Positions 7,448-17,177 of a stretch of DNA of 64,000 nucleotides are shown piece after piece. A program made the position numbers and the translations under genes. The stretch is from Tichowtungia aerotolerans (GTDB lineage: Bacteria > Verrucomicrobiota > Kiritimatiellia > Kiritimatiellales > Tichowtungiaceae). The notes beneath the pieces were generated by a model. The model had not been told where the DNA came from, made no database searches, and saw only the letters and a list, made by a program, of their open reading frames with translations. Numbering within the stretch: position 1 is the stretch's first letter; each line of letters begins with the position of its first letter. The stretch is taken from NCBI RefSeq assembly GCF_009905215.1, contig NZ_CP047593.1:806001-870000 (forward strand), in the 5' to 3' direction.

Positions 7448-9991
7448 TTATCGTACCTGACCGGAAATCGCCACGTTAAACCGTTTGACTTTCTCACCCG
7501 CATAGAGCCGCAGCCGGGCGGTGAGCTCGACCTGCCGTCGGTCCGCCGGGCGATGAATCAACCGGCCGTCATGACCCAAAATATCCGGATGCGACGAGCT
7601 CCAAACCACGTCAGATCCCCCGGCAGCCTTCTGTGGTAGAAAGACGGATGAGCTCACCGATCCCACGCTGTCTCCGGGCGCGAAGCGGGGGGCCAGCCGA
7701 TCAAAATCCAGCGCCAGACGCACCTCATTACCCTGCTGATACAGCCCGCGAAGAATTTCCGGACTCAATGCCGTATTATAAACCCGCACGTCATCGATCA
7801 GCCCGCCGGCGCCTTTGTCGCGCCCGTTTCCACCAATCCACAGCGCTGCATCCGAAGGATCCATACCCGGTACGGCGGCCGACTGAACTTCCTCGCCATT
7901 CAGATAGAGCCGGGCGGTCTGTCCGTTCCAGATCGCCCCCAGATGAACCCACTCGCCCGGCACAACCGACCGCCGGTGCTTTAACGCGGCAATCCCGTCC
8001 CGACGAAGCAGATTAAAAATCCACTGCCCGTCGCGGTAATGCAGATGAAAGCCCTTGGTCGGCCAGTTCATCTGTCCCAGCAGATAGCAGTCTTTTCCAA
8101 GTTCCGGAACCGAGTCAAACTGCACCCACATCGACACGGTCAGCGCCTGCCGGCAGTCCACCGGAGACTCGTGCAGCGCATCCTGTCCGGCGCAACTGAA
8201 CCGCCGCGAAGCGCGGCCGACCGCCCCCGGCTCCGCGCCGCGTTCAAATGACTGCTCAAATTGAAGAATCGGCCTGCGTTCGGCCACCTGCAGGTCAAAC
8301 ACCGGCTCCAGCTCACTCCAGGGACGCGCGCCGCTCTGCACAGTCCACGCCTGATATTTCTTTGCCAGCCGCGACGCGATCTCCGGACACGCGGCGGCCA
8401 GATCCGTTGTTTCGGTGCGGTCGTTTTTCAGGTTATACAACTCCCACTCCGCCGCGCGCGGTGCGGCCGGATAGCCATAGTGACTGTACAGCTGCACATC
8501 CTTTTCATAGCGCGAAACCAGTTTCCAGTCGCCGTCGCGCACCGCGCGGTTGCCTTCATGTTCAAAAAACAATGCCCGTTCAGGCAGCGCTCCTCCATTC
8601 AGCAGCGGCAGCAGGCTTTCCCCTTCCGGCGGCTGGATGCGATACGCGCGGCCTTCGCGCTCAAACACATCCGGAAGTTCCGCGCCGGCGGCATCCAGGC
8701 AGGTCGCCATCACATCCACCACATGTCCCGGGGTACGGTCCAGCGCGCCTTTCACCGACTCATCCATTCCGGCCGGCCAGTTGATAATGCAGGGGGTCGA
8801 AATTCCGCCTTCATGAACCCAATGCTTGTACATGCGGAACGGCGTATTCTGCACATGCGCCCACGGCATAAAACAGCCCTGGTACGACTCCGGCGTCCCA
8901 ACCTCCCGCCGGTCATGGCTGCCGACCTCCTCCGGACACCCTCCATTGTCAGCCAAAAACAGAATCAATGTGTTGTCGCGCACGCCGCTCTTTTCCAGCC
9001 AGGCAATCACATCGCCGAGCTTCTGGTCCATCCGGTCGATCATGGCGGCATAGACGGCCATCTTCAGGTCCCAGTCATCCTTATCGTACTGGTTCATCGG
9101 CACACCGTCCCAGCCGTCGGCCGAATCGCCCGGAATGCTGTCCCATGCCGGCAGGGCCGGGTCGCGCGGCGGAAGCGTCCAGGACGGATCGAGGATCTTC
9201 CGTTTCTGCATTGCTTTGAAACGGCGCTCGCGCACTTCGTCCCACCCGTTTCTGAACTTGTCCTTTTTCCAGCGGTACTTAGCAATATCTTCCGGCCGGG
9301 CATGCATCGGCCAGTGCGGCGCATCAAACGCCAGATACATGAAAAACGGCTTCTGCGCCTGCTCGGATTTCCATTCTTCAAGAAAACGAATCGCGTAATC
9401 GGCTTCGGCGTCGGTCAGGTAAAACGAATCGTCAAACCCCAGCTCCTCCTTGGATTTGCACTGCGCCGGATCGCCGGTGAAGTTCACGGCCAGCCAGGGC
9501 GGATTGAAATAGTTCACCCGGAAGCTGCGCAGGAAACTGCGGTCGAATCCGCGGCGGCAGGGCGCGTGCTGCTGGTCGCGAAGCGTGTGGGCCACATGCC
9601 ATTTTCCGGAATGCATCGTCCAGTATCCGGCGGCGTTGAGCGCCTCGGCAATGGTCATGCAGTTGTGGTTCAAATGCCCCTGATACGCCAGCGCGTCCAG
9701 CGGCTCGGCCATATAGCCCATGCCGGCCTTGTGCGGATAAAGCCCGGTCAGCAGGGAAGCCCGGCTCGGCATGCAGCGCGCGGTATTGTAAAACTGCGTC
9801 AGGGTTAAACCCTCCGCGGCCAGCCGGTCCACGGTCGGCGTCTCGATGCAGGAACCGAAACAGCCCAGATCCGAGTAGCCCATATCATCGACCAGCACCA
9901 CCAGGATGTTCGGCGGCGGTTCCGGTTTCGCCATGGCCCAGAATCCTGCCAGCAACGCGGCAACGCCCGTTTTATAAATGCGGTTCCTCAT
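7448..9991 (-). CDS. secreted arylsulfatase fused to LamG and Ig-like domains
   Basis: This 847-residue multidomain sulfatase has a signal peptide to about residue 21. Its S1 sulfatase domain covers residues 26-540: metal motif VLVDDMGYSD, formylglycine motif C-M-P-S-R at 73-77 and the ADNGG metal motif. Residues about 560-760 form a concanavalin-like LamG domain (typical pieces VSMWVQF, GEWVHLGAIW, LYLNGEEV, GLIDDVRVYN). The last 80 residues resemble the atrophied Ig-like domains found after some GH43 enzymes. The tail probably tethers the enzyme to polysaccharide. It sits directly downstream of the GH2 gene and upstream of a BNR lipoprotein, consistent with stepwise breakdown of a sulfated glycan. 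Confidence 0.92.
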   Translation of the reverse strand: MRNRIYKTGVAALLAGFWAMAKPEPPPNILVVLVDDMGYSDLGCFGSCIETPTVDRLAAEGLTLTQFYNTARCMPSRASLLTGLYPHKAGMGYMAEPLDALAYQGHLNHNCMTIAEALNAAGYWTMHSGKWHVAHTLRDQQHAPCRRGFDRSFLRSFRVNYFNPPWLAVNFTGDPAQCKSKEELGFDDSFYLTDAEADYAIRFLEEWKSEQAQKPFFMYLAFDAPHWPMHARPEDIAKYRWKKDKFRNGWDEVRERRFKAMQKRKILDPSWTLPPRDPALPAWDSIPGDSADGWDGVPMNQYDKDDWDLKMAVYAAMIDRMDQKLGDVIAWLEKSGVRDNTLILFLADNGGCPEEVGSHDRREVGTPESYQGCFMPWAHVQNTPFRMYKHWVHEGGISTPCIINWPAGMDESVKGALDRTPGHVVDVMATCLDAAGAELPDVFEREGRAYRIQPPEGESLLPLLNGGALPERALFFEHEGNRAVRDGDWKLVSRYEKDVQLYSHYGYPAAPRAAEWELYNLKNDRTETTDLAAACPEIASRLAKKYQAWTVQSGARPWSELEPVFDLQVAERRPILQFEQSFERGAEPGAVGRASRRFSCAGQDALHESPVDCRQALTVSMWVQFDSVPELGKDCYLLGQMNWPTKGFHLHYRDGQWIFNLLRRDGIAALKHRRSVVPGEWVHLGAIWNGQTARLYLNGEEVQSAAVPGMDPSDAALWIGGNGRDKGAGGLIDDVRVYNTALSPEILRGLYQQGNEVRLALDFDRLAPRFAPGDSVGSVSSSVFLPQKAAGGSDVVWSSSHPDILGHDGRLIHRPADRRQVELTARLRLYAGEKVKRFNVAISGQVR

Positions 9992-10006
9992 CGGCTTCTC
10001 CTCCTT

Positions 10007-11824
10007 TTACAGGCACACGGATTCCGGCGCATACAGCTCTTCATGCAGTGCGCGCAGCCGCTCCTCCGCTATTTTTATGACCTTGCGGTCGTAAGTGACC
10101 AGCCCGTTGATTTCGCCTTCCACATCCGTTGTCTGGGTATACACCGCCGCCTGCAGGCTTTTTTCGCGAATCCCGAACAGGATTCGGCTCAGCCGTTTCT
10201 GATACTGCGCCACCAGCTCCTCAACATTCTCATAGCTCTGATAGCCCCAGTTGCGATCCCACCAGAGATGCCCGTGCACCGCGTAGCCGAGCCCGCCGAA
10301 TTCGCCGACGACCACAGCGCGGTCTTTCCGCGGTTCAGGAATCAGGGTTTCCTCCCAGTAGTTGTGAATGTCATACAGGTCGCCGATGTCGCGGTCTTCC
10401 CAGCCGCTGGTGCTGCTGACCAGCCGGGTCGAATCCAGCGACCGGATCAGCTGCGTTTTATGCGCCACTTCGTGCTGGCCCCAGCCTTCGTTCAGCGGCA
10501 CCCAGACCGCAATGCAGGGATAGTTGTAAAGCGACGCAATCATTTCGCGCAGCTCGGCATCAAACGCAATCGCCGAGCGCGAACGCATCAGCACATCCTT
10601 TTGACCGCCTTCGGGCACATGCTGCACCGTGCAGCGTTTTTCCAGATCAATTTCAGACGCCTGAATAAACCCGCTCGGCATGTCCTGCCAGACCAGCATC
10701 CCAATCCGGTCGCAGTGAGCATAAAACGCCTGCGGCTCGATCTTGATGTGCTTGCGCACCATGTTGAATCCGGCGGCCTTCAGGAAATCGACATCCCAGC
10801 GCAGCGCGTCTTCACTCGGCGGCGTCAGCAGTCCGTCCGGCCACCAGCCCTGGTCCAGCGTTCCGTACTGGAAAAGCGGTTCATTGTTGAGCAGCACCTG
10901 CACCCCGTCCCCGTCCGGAGCCATGCTGATTTTCCGCATGGCAAAATACGACCTGGCATGATCGAGCGACTCCCTGGAATCCCCCTGCCCGGAAAAAAGT
11001 TCCACCCGCAAATCATAAAGCTTCGGAGCGTCCGGACTCCACAGTTCCGGGGAAACCAGCGGCAATATCAGGGAATCATCGATATGCCCCCTCGTTTCGG
11101 CAATCTTCACATCGCCGTCAAAGACCGATACCTGAACACAATCACGCCAGCGACTCGGCGGCACCCGCCCGATCACCTGCACCTCGACGCTGGAGGCGTC
11201 CACATCCGGCGTAATGCGCAGTTCCTCAATCGAGTTTTCCTTTGCGACCGGCTCCAGCCAAACCGTCTGCCAGATTCCGGTCACCGGCGTATACCAGATA
11301 TTATGCGGGAACAAATCCTGTTTGCCGCGCGGCTGGTCTTCGGAGCTGGTCGGATCCCAGACCGAAACCAGCAGTTCGTTTTCGCCGTCGATCAAAAACG
11401 CGGACACATCAAAAAAGAAAGGCGTGTTCCCGCCGCGATGATGTCCGGCCAGCCCGCCGTTCACCCAGACCGTGCACTCATAATCCACCGCGCCGAAATG
11501 CAGCAGCACGGCATTGTCTTTCCAATCCCTGGACACGTCAACGGTCCGGCGGTACCACAGCCGTTCCTCCGGCGACACGCGCCGCCCGACGCCGGACAGA
11601 GCCGACTCGATACAAAACGGAACCAGAATTTCCCCGTCAAACTCTGCGGGGCCCGCATCCGTTTTTGGCAAAACAGAATATTCCCACAATCCATTCAGGT
11701 TCATCCACTCTTCCCGCTGCATCTGCGGCCGCGGATATTCCTGCCAAACCGACTCAGGATTCAGCTGCTCGCCCCACACCGTCATCAGCGGCGATTCTGC
11801 CGGCTTCCAGTTTGTATCTGCCAT
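10007..11824 (-). CDS. glycoside hydrolase family 2 (beta-galactosidase/glucuronidase-like)
   Basis: Predicted retaining exo-glycosidase of family GH2. The ATG at 11824 is chosen because GGGAGAA precedes it; the longer reading to 11911 starts inside the regulatory gap. The 605-residue protein shows the sugar-binding jellyroll (LNGLWEYSV, WYRRTVDV, VWVNGGLAGHHRGG), the Ig-like middle and the TIM barrel. NEGW in WVPLNEGWGQHE carries the acid/base Glu, and VVVGEFGG carries the likely nucleophile. No signal peptide is visible, so it acts in the cytoplasm or is exported by another route. It is divergent from an AraC gene that is a natural regulator candidate. Exact sugar specificity cannot be assigned. 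Confidence 0.9.
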   Translation of the reverse strand: MADTNWKPAESPLMTVWGEQLNPESVWQEYPRPQMQREEWMNLNGLWEYSVLPKTDAGPAEFDGEILVPFCIESALSGVGRRVSPEERLWYRRTVDVSRDWKDNAVLLHFGAVDYECTVWVNGGLAGHHRGGNTPFFFDVSAFLIDGENELLVSVWDPTSSEDQPRGKQDLFPHNIWYTPVTGIWQTVWLEPVAKENSIEELRITPDVDASSVEVQVIGRVPPSRWRDCVQVSVFDGDVKIAETRGHIDDSLILPLVSPELWSPDAPKLYDLRVELFSGQGDSRESLDHARSYFAMRKISMAPDGDGVQVLLNNEPLFQYGTLDQGWWPDGLLTPPSEDALRWDVDFLKAAGFNMVRKHIKIEPQAFYAHCDRIGMLVWQDMPSGFIQASEIDLEKRCTVQHVPEGGQKDVLMRSRSAIAFDAELREMIASLYNYPCIAVWVPLNEGWGQHEVAHKTQLIRSLDSTRLVSSTSGWEDRDIGDLYDIHNYWEETLIPEPRKDRAVVVGEFGGLGYAVHGHLWWDRNWGYQSYENVEELVAQYQKRLSRILFGIREKSLQAAVYTQTTDVEGEINGLVTYDRKVIKIAEERLRALHEELYAPESVCL

Positions 11825-12021
11825 TGGTCTTCTCCCTGTAAAATTCTTGAGTTTGACTCTATTAAACAACATGCCCGCCTTTTCCGGAATAACCGCGCCT
11901 TTATAAAACATGCCTCAAAATCCACTCGCGCCTGTAAAATCTGACAGCGGATCCTTGAGCTGAAATTCCGCTTCCGGTAAACTTCCGGTCATCTTTGCGA
12001 GAGGGGAAGCCCGGCACACCT

Positions 12022-12900
12022 ATGGAAAATAACCGTATTATAGAAACCCAGGTCGAACGGATCATCATTCCTGAAAACTCACGGGAACGCATTCTCACCC
12101 AGCCGTCGCCCAACATCCACTGCATGGACGATTACAATATCCTGATCGCCGGCATCAGTGAACTGACCAAAGGATACGGCGCGGAACGCTTTCCCTCTTA
12201 TTACAACATGATCCTCTACGCCTATTCCGGCTCCGCACAGATTGAAGAAGGCGGCACTACACGGATACTCAAAGCCGGCGAGGTCATGACCGCCCCCATC
12301 GGACACACCTTCTCGTACGCCCCGGTGACCGACCGCTGGGAAATCGCTTGGATTCACCTGGTCGACTCTCCGGACTGGAATGCGCTTTTCCCCAAAGCAA
12401 TCACCGTGCGCCCCGCCCAGTGGGGCCAACTGGTGAAAACCCTCATGGAGGCGTTTATCACCGAATCCAACACCCGGCGCGCCGACTCGCGGCAGCCGCT
12501 GCGGCTGTGCACCGAAATGATCACCTGCTACCTGAAACGCGAGCTCGGCATGGAAAACCCGACCGAACTCAAAGCGCGCGAGACCCTGCAGAACCTGTGG
12601 AGCCAGGTGCACGCCGACCTGACCCGCAAATGGACGGTGGACGAACTGGCCGGCTCCGCCGGGCTCTGCAAAACCTACCTGCACCGCCTCTGCACCAAAT
12701 TTTACAACACCTCCCCCATGAACATGATCACCACCATGCGCATGGAACGGGCCGCCGAGCTGCTCTCCTTTTCCAATTACACACTGGAAATGATCGCCGA
12801 CCAGATCGGCTATGAAAGCGCTTTCACCTTCTCCAAAGCCTTCAAGCGCTACGCAGGCATCAGCCCGAAAGAATTCCGAAAAAAACAATCGGCTACGTAA
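12022..12900 (+). CDS. AraC-family transcription regulator
   Basis: The 292-residue regulator has an N-terminal cupin-like ligand-binding domain (FPSYYNMILYAYSG, LKAGEVMTAPIGHTF) and a C-terminal double HTH (WTVDELAGSAGLCKTYLHR, then IADQIGYESAFTFSKAFKR). The start at 12022 gives a normal AraC length; GAGAGGGGAAG lies about 14 nt upstream. A TTG at 11995 is possible but less likely. It is divergent from the GH2 gene across about 200 bp, the usual arrangement for a local activator sensing an oligosaccharide. Its end overlaps the next AraC gene tail-to-tail by 8 bp. Confidence 0.92.
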   Translation: MENNRIIETQVERIIIPENSRERILTQPSPNIHCMDDYNILIAGISELTKGYGAERFPSYYNMILYAYSGSAQIEEGGTTRILKAGEVMTAPIGHTFSYAPVTDRWEIAWIHLVDSPDWNALFPKAITVRPAQWGQLVKTLMEAFITESNTRRADSRQPLRLCTEMITCYLKRELGMENPTELKARETLQNLWSQVHADLTRKWTVDELAGSAGLCKTYLHRLCTKFYNTSPMNMITTMRMERAAELLSFSNYTLEMIADQIGYESAFTFSKAFKRYAGISPKEFRKKQSAT

Positions 12901-13543
12901 TCCATAGACAGCTTTCGCGGTAGTCGCTCGGGCTGCGGCCGGTATGGCGGCGGAAGAAGTGATTGAACGCCGCGAGGTCGTCGTAACCGACCGCGCGGGC
13001 GATTTGAGACACATTCAGCTCATTTTCTTTGAGCAACTCACAGACCTTTTCGATCCGCAACAGCGCCAGCTCTTTCATCGGCGGCCGCAATTGATCCCGG
13101 CGGAATGCGGCCGCCAGCCCGGACTTGCTGCACCCAAACTGTTCACTCAGCGAATCCAGGCTGATCTCCTCGTCGAGATGCAGCTCCAGCCAGCTCATAA
13201 CGCGCGGCGCCAGATGTCCGGTTTCCGGCGGCTCGCAGGTTTCCAATCTTTGAAAAAGATAGCTCACCGCCGCCTGCCGGTGCGCATTGGTCACCTCAAA
13301 TTCAAAAAAAGTTTCGCGTACAATTTGAACCGAAAGATCATCCGGAGCAACGGCCTCGGATAAACACCCTTCCAGCAGCATTGCCTGCACATCAGTCAGC
13401 TCCACCGGTTCCGTCATCGGCAGCGCCACCGGAACGGCTACAGTCCGCCCGCCAACCCGGCACTTCCCGGTTAATACAAACAGAACCTGCGGCTCTTCAG
13501 AGGCCGCCAGCCGACGGGAACCATTTACCGTTTTAATCATCAT
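12893..13543 (-). CDS. AraC-family regulator, short form
   Basis: About 216 residues from the ATG at 13543; the ATG at 13540 is equally possible and neither has a clear ribosome-binding site. The C-terminal 100 residues are a standard AraC HTH pair (ISLDSLSEQFGCSKSGLAAAF and VSQIARAVGYDDLAAFNHFFRR, ending GRSPSDYR). The N-terminal domain is short, with little of the cupin barrel recognisable, so ligand sensing may differ. It is divergent from the ABC ATPase gene (start 13618) across 74 bp, so it may regulate that transporter subunit. Confidence 0.85.
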   Translation of the reverse strand: MMIKTVNGSRRLAASEEPQVLFVLTGKCRVGGRTVAVPVALPMTEPVELTDVQAMLLEGCLSEAVAPDDLSVQIVRETFFEFEVTNAHRQAAVSYLFQRLETCEPPETGHLAPRVMSWLELHLDEEISLDSLSEQFGCSKSGLAAAFRRDQLRPPMKELALLRIEKVCELLKENELNVSQIARAVGYDDLAAFNHFFRRHTGRSPSDYRESCLWIT

Positions 13544-13617
13544 GAAGTAAAAACTAGCTTGATATGCGATAAAAATCAATATAGTTTGATCAAAATTTCA
13601 CAACGGAGCAAAAAAAA

Positions 13618-14751
13618 ATGGCAAACGTCAACCTGAACGGCATTTTTAAAATTTATGACGACGGCTACGAAGCGGTCCGCAACTTCAACCTGGACATTGA
13701 GCACGGTGAATTTCTGGTGCTGGTCGGCCCGTCGGGCTGCGGCAAATCGACGACCCTGCGCATGGTCGCCGGACTCGAAGAAATCAGCCGGGGTGCAATC
13801 TCTATCGGCGACCGGGTTGTCAACGATGTAGCCCCCAAAGACCGCGACATTGCCATGGTTTTCCAGAACTATGCGCTCTACCCCCACATGAGCGTCTACG
13901 ACAACATGGCTTTCGGCCTCAAGTTGCGCAAAATGCCTAAAAAGGAAATCAGGCAACGCGTGGAAAAAGCCGCCGAAATTCTCGGCCTGCAGGATCTGCT
14001 CAAACGCAAACCCAAGGCGCTCTCCGGTGGACAGCGCCAGCGCGTCGCCATGGGCCGCGCAATCGTCCGCGAGCCGTCGGTCTTTCTCTTCGATGAACCC
14101 CTCTCCAATCTCGACGCAAAAATGCGCGTCGAAATGCGCAAGGAAATCCTGCAGCTGCACCGCCGGATCAGCACCACCATGATTTATGTCACCCACGACC
14201 AGATCGAAGCCATGACCCTCGGCGACCGCATCTGCGTCATGAACGTCGGCGTCATTGAGCAGGTTGGGGAACCGACCGTGATTTTCGACCACCCCGCGAC
14301 CCTGTTCGTCGCCCGCTTCATTGGCACCCCGCCCATGAACATTTTCTCAGGAAAGCTGCGTCGCAGCGCAGAGGGGCAGATCCTCTTCGACGGCGATTCC
14401 ATTCTATGCCCGCTGCCGGCCGACAAAGCCGCCATGCTCGAAGGATGGGAGGACAAAAACGTCTGCCTAGGCATCCGCCCGCGCGCACTGAAACTGGCAA
14501 AGGACGAGGCCCCCATCGTGTTCGAAGGCCGAATCGATGTTTCCGAAATGCTCGGCGAGGAAGTGCTGGTTCACGTCGAATCCGGCGAACACAAATACAT
14601 CACCAGCATCAATCCGCACGAAGCCGCCGAACTGAAAGACGGCACCATCCGCCTGACGCCGGACCTCACACTCGCCCACATCTTCGACGCCGAAACCGGC
14701 CGAAACCTCACCCTGCCCGAAGAGGTAAAAGCAACCACTCTGCCTGCATAA
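13618..14751 (+). CDS. sugar ABC transporter ATP-binding protein (MsmK/UgpC/MalK type)
   Basis: Energises a CUT1-type sugar importer. Walker A is GPSGCGKST (residues 37-45), the signature is LSGGQRQR, Walker B is VFLFDEP, the H-loop is YVTHD, and a C-terminal TOBE/MalK-like regulatory domain fills residues about 240-377. GGAGC lies 9 nt before the ATG. No permease or solute-binding gene is next to it, so it probably serves several sugar transporters encoded elsewhere, as shown for MsmK-type ATPases. It sits between two AraC genes in the glycan region, which suggests induction together with glycan breakdown. Confidence 0.93.
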   Translation: MANVNLNGIFKIYDDGYEAVRNFNLDIEHGEFLVLVGPSGCGKSTTLRMVAGLEEISRGAISIGDRVVNDVAPKDRDIAMVFQNYALYPHMSVYDNMAFGLKLRKMPKKEIRQRVEKAAEILGLQDLLKRKPKALSGGQRQRVAMGRAIVREPSVFLFDEPLSNLDAKMRVEMRKEILQLHRRISTTMIYVTHDQIEAMTLGDRICVMNVGVIEQVGEPTVIFDHPATLFVARFIGTPPMNIFSGKLRRSAEGQILFDGDSILCPLPADKAAMLEGWEDKNVCLGIRPRALKLAKDEAPIVFEGRIDVSEMLGEEVLVHVESGEHKYITSINPHEAAELKDGTIRLTPDLTLAHIFDAETGRNLTLPEEVKATTLPA

Positions 14752-14788
14752 TCTTTGGCGTCAGCAGCTTCGCAACAGAAACTCTCAT

Positions 14789-15655
14789 TTAAAGCAGACC
14801 GCCCGGCGTACAGCCGAACCGTTTTTTAAACTGCGCGCAGAAGTGGGATACATTGCGATAGCCGCTGGAAAAACAGATCTCCTTCACCGACAGTTCGCTG
14901 AGTGCCGCCAGCTCGCGGGCGTTTTGAAGACGTCGGGTTTCGATTGTTTTTCCCGGTGGCTCGCCGTTTTCCGCAGCAAACAGCCGGGTAAAATGAGCGC
15001 GGCTCACGCCCAGGCGGCGGGCCAGTTCACTGACGTTGAATGACGGATCGCAGAAACAGGTTTCAATCAGCGCAAGTGCCCGCTCGGCAACACCGCCCGG
15101 TTTTCCGCCCGCCCGCAGCGTGCGCGGAATTTCCATAAAAAAGCGGTACGCGCGCGCGGAAACCTCTTCCGCATCGAGCGGTTTTCCGGCAAACCGATCC
15201 GCCAGCAGTCCGGCCAGCTGCGGCACCGCGCCGGTATCCGGCGGAAGCTCAAAGCAATACCCCTGCTCCGCCACCAGCGCTTCCCCCCAGCGGTAAAGTT
15301 CCCGACTCTGCACGCTGACCCAAATCCATTCCCATTCCATATCGCGAGGCAGCCAGTACGAGGTTGGCGATCCAAACGGCACCAGAAAACCGGTTCCCGG
15401 CTTCAGGATTCGCTCTCCGTCTTCGTCCCGAAAGACCGCGCTGCCACTCATCGTATACTGAAAAAGCAGAACCGACCGCTCCGGCGCGCCGTGTGTAGTC
15501 CGCGTTGAGTTGTCCCAGTTGATATGGCGCTGCGAACCGTGTTCCCGTTGCCACCCCGCCGCCAGCGGCAAAATCGGAAGCCGGGCATCGCGCGGCAGGG
15601 AAAGCATGCAGGGCTCCCCGCTCTCAAAAAGCACAAATCCGTTATCCTGTGTCAT
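14789..15655 (-). CDS. AraC-family transcription regulator
   Basis: 288 residues. The N-terminal cupin-like domain (SVLLFQYTMSGSAVFRDEDG, LKPGTGFLVPFGSPTSYWLP) matches the AraC class that senses sugars. The C-terminal HTH pair is FNVSELARRLGVSRAHFTRLF and LSVKEICFSSGYRNVSHFCAQF. It is divergent from a sulfatase gene (start 15713) over less than 60 bp, so the two probably share a control region. Ends convergently with the ABC ATPase gene. Confidence 0.92.
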   Translation of the reverse strand: MTQDNGFVLFESGEPCMLSLPRDARLPILPLAAGWQREHGSQRHINWDNSTRTTHGAPERSVLLFQYTMSGSAVFRDEDGERILKPGTGFLVPFGSPTSYWLPRDMEWEWIWVSVQSRELYRWGEALVAEQGYCFELPPDTGAVPQLAGLLADRFAGKPLDAEEVSARAYRFFMEIPRTLRAGGKPGGVAERALALIETCFCDPSFNVSELARRLGVSRAHFTRLFAAENGEPPGKTIETRRLQNARELAALSELSVKEICFSSGYRNVSHFCAQFKKRFGCTPGGLL

Positions 15656-15712
15656 AAAACCTGAATAAATATGGGTTTAATTCGGAAAGATAATACAACA
15701 ATATTGATAATT

Positions 15713-17155
15713 ATGAACCCGAAAAATAAACGTCCGAACATCCTGTTTGCTCTGGCTGACGATGCATCGCACTTCAGCGCCTACGGCCACATCTTCGTCA
15801 ACACGCCGCACTTTGACCGTGTGGCGCACGCCGGAATCCTTTTCAACAACATGTTCACCACCAACCCGAAATGCGCACCGTCGCGCGCCTCCATGCTGAC
15901 CGGGATGCACACCTGGCAACTCAAGGAAGCCTGCACCCACTGGTGCGTATTCCCGGGGCCGGACGAATTCGCCGTTTATCCCGACCTGCTCGAAGACGCC
16001 GGCTATCACGTCGGCTTCACCGGCAAAGGCTGGGCGCCGGGCGACTATGAACGCAACGGCCGTAAGCATAACCCCGCCGGCCCGGAATATAACGACATCA
16101 CACTCACACCGCCGGAAGGCTCCCTGATTGCCGACTGCGATTATGCGGCCAATTTTGAGGACTTCCTCAGCAAACGCGCCGGCGACCAGCCGTTCTGCTT
16201 TTGGTATGGCGGGAAAGAACCGCATCGCGCCTACACCGCCGGCGAAGGACAGCGCCACGGCAAAAAGCTCGAAGACGTCACCGAAGTTCCGCCCTACTGG
16301 CCGGACGAACAGCTCGTTCGCGAAGACATGCTCGACTACGCCTTCGAAACCGAATGGTTCGACAGCCATTTGGGCAAGATGCTCGCACTCCTCGAAGAGC
16401 GCGGCGAACTGGAAAACACACTGGTCGTCGTAACCTCCGACAACGGCTGCCCCTTCCCGCGCGTCAAAGGCCAGATGTACGACGACGACTTCCGCCTGCC
16501 CTTTGCCGCCATGTGGGCCGCGCAGGTAAAATCCGGCCAGACCTGCGACGACCTGTGCAGCTTCATCGACCTCGCTCCCACCTTTCTCGAACTGGCAGGA
16601 GTTGAGATTCCCAAAGAGTGGCCGGGCAAATCACTTACCGATGTTTTCCAAGGGTTGGACGCCGGAAGAGATCGAGCGCTCATGGGGCGCGAACGTCACG
16701 ACATGGGCCGCGAAAATGACGCGGGCTATCCGGTGCGCTGCATCCGCACGCCACAGTATCTGTATGTGCGCAACTTCGAGCCGACCCGCTGGCCGGCCGG
16801 CAATCCGGAAACCGGCTTTACCAACTGCGACAGCTCGCCAACCAAAACCCGCATTCTCGAACTGCATGAACAGGGTGTTGATTTCTACTACGAGCAGGCT
16901 TTCGGAAAACGACCGCTGGAACAGCTCTTTGATGTCAAAAAAGATCCGTACTGCATGACCGATCTGGCGACCGATCCGGCCTTTGCCGAAACCAAAGCGG
17001 CCCTCTGGGAAGAACTGAAAGCCAAGCTGGAAGAGACGGGAGATCCGAGGATCTTCGGCAACGGCGGTATCTTTGACACCTATGAGTACTGCAGCGACGC
17101 TCCGCACTCATGGGCCAACTACGCGACAGCCACCTGGGAACCGCAGGTTTATTAA
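15713..17155 (+). CDS. S1-family sulfatase, no visible signal peptide
   Basis: 480 residues from the ATG at 15713, which directly precedes the sulfatase fold (KRPNILFALADDASH). An upstream ATG at 15671 would add 14 residues; neither start has a Shine-Dalgarno sequence. The formylglycine motif C-A-P-S-R is at residues 54-58 in NPKCAPSRASMLTG, and the second metal site is TSDNG. Lack of a leader suggests cytoplasmic action on imported sulfated oligosaccharides, in contrast to the two exported sulfatases. It carries a one-mismatch copy of the iterated palindrome at 16646-16660. The upstream divergent AraC gene is the likely regulator. Confidence 0.92.
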   Translation: MNPKNKRPNILFALADDASHFSAYGHIFVNTPHFDRVAHAGILFNNMFTTNPKCAPSRASMLTGMHTWQLKEACTHWCVFPGPDEFAVYPDLLEDAGYHVGFTGKGWAPGDYERNGRKHNPAGPEYNDITLTPPEGSLIADCDYAANFEDFLSKRAGDQPFCFWYGGKEPHRAYTAGEGQRHGKKLEDVTEVPPYWPDEQLVREDMLDYAFETEWFDSHLGKMLALLEERGELENTLVVVTSDNGCPFPRVKGQMYDDDFRLPFAAMWAAQVKSGQTCDDLCSFIDLAPTFLELAGVEIPKEWPGKSLTDVFQGLDAGRDRALMGRERHDMGRENDAGYPVRCIRTPQYLYVRNFEPTRWPAGNPETGFTNCDSSPTKTRILELHEQGVDFYYEQAFGKRPLEQLFDVKKDPYCMTDLATDPAFAETKAALWEELKAKLEETGDPRIFGNGGIFDTYEYCSDAPHSWANYATATWEPQVY

Positions 17156-17177
17156 CCTGCGGCGCCCTCGGCGCTTG

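Noticed and set aside
8261-9808. 515-codon plus-strand frame opposite the LamG-sulfatase
   Set aside because: Antisense shadow of a well-supported gene; the peptide has no recognisable motif.
10043-11944. 633-codon plus-strand frame opposite the GH2 gene
   Set aside because: Antisense of a gene with clear GH2 catalytic motifs; high GC keeps the opposite frame open.
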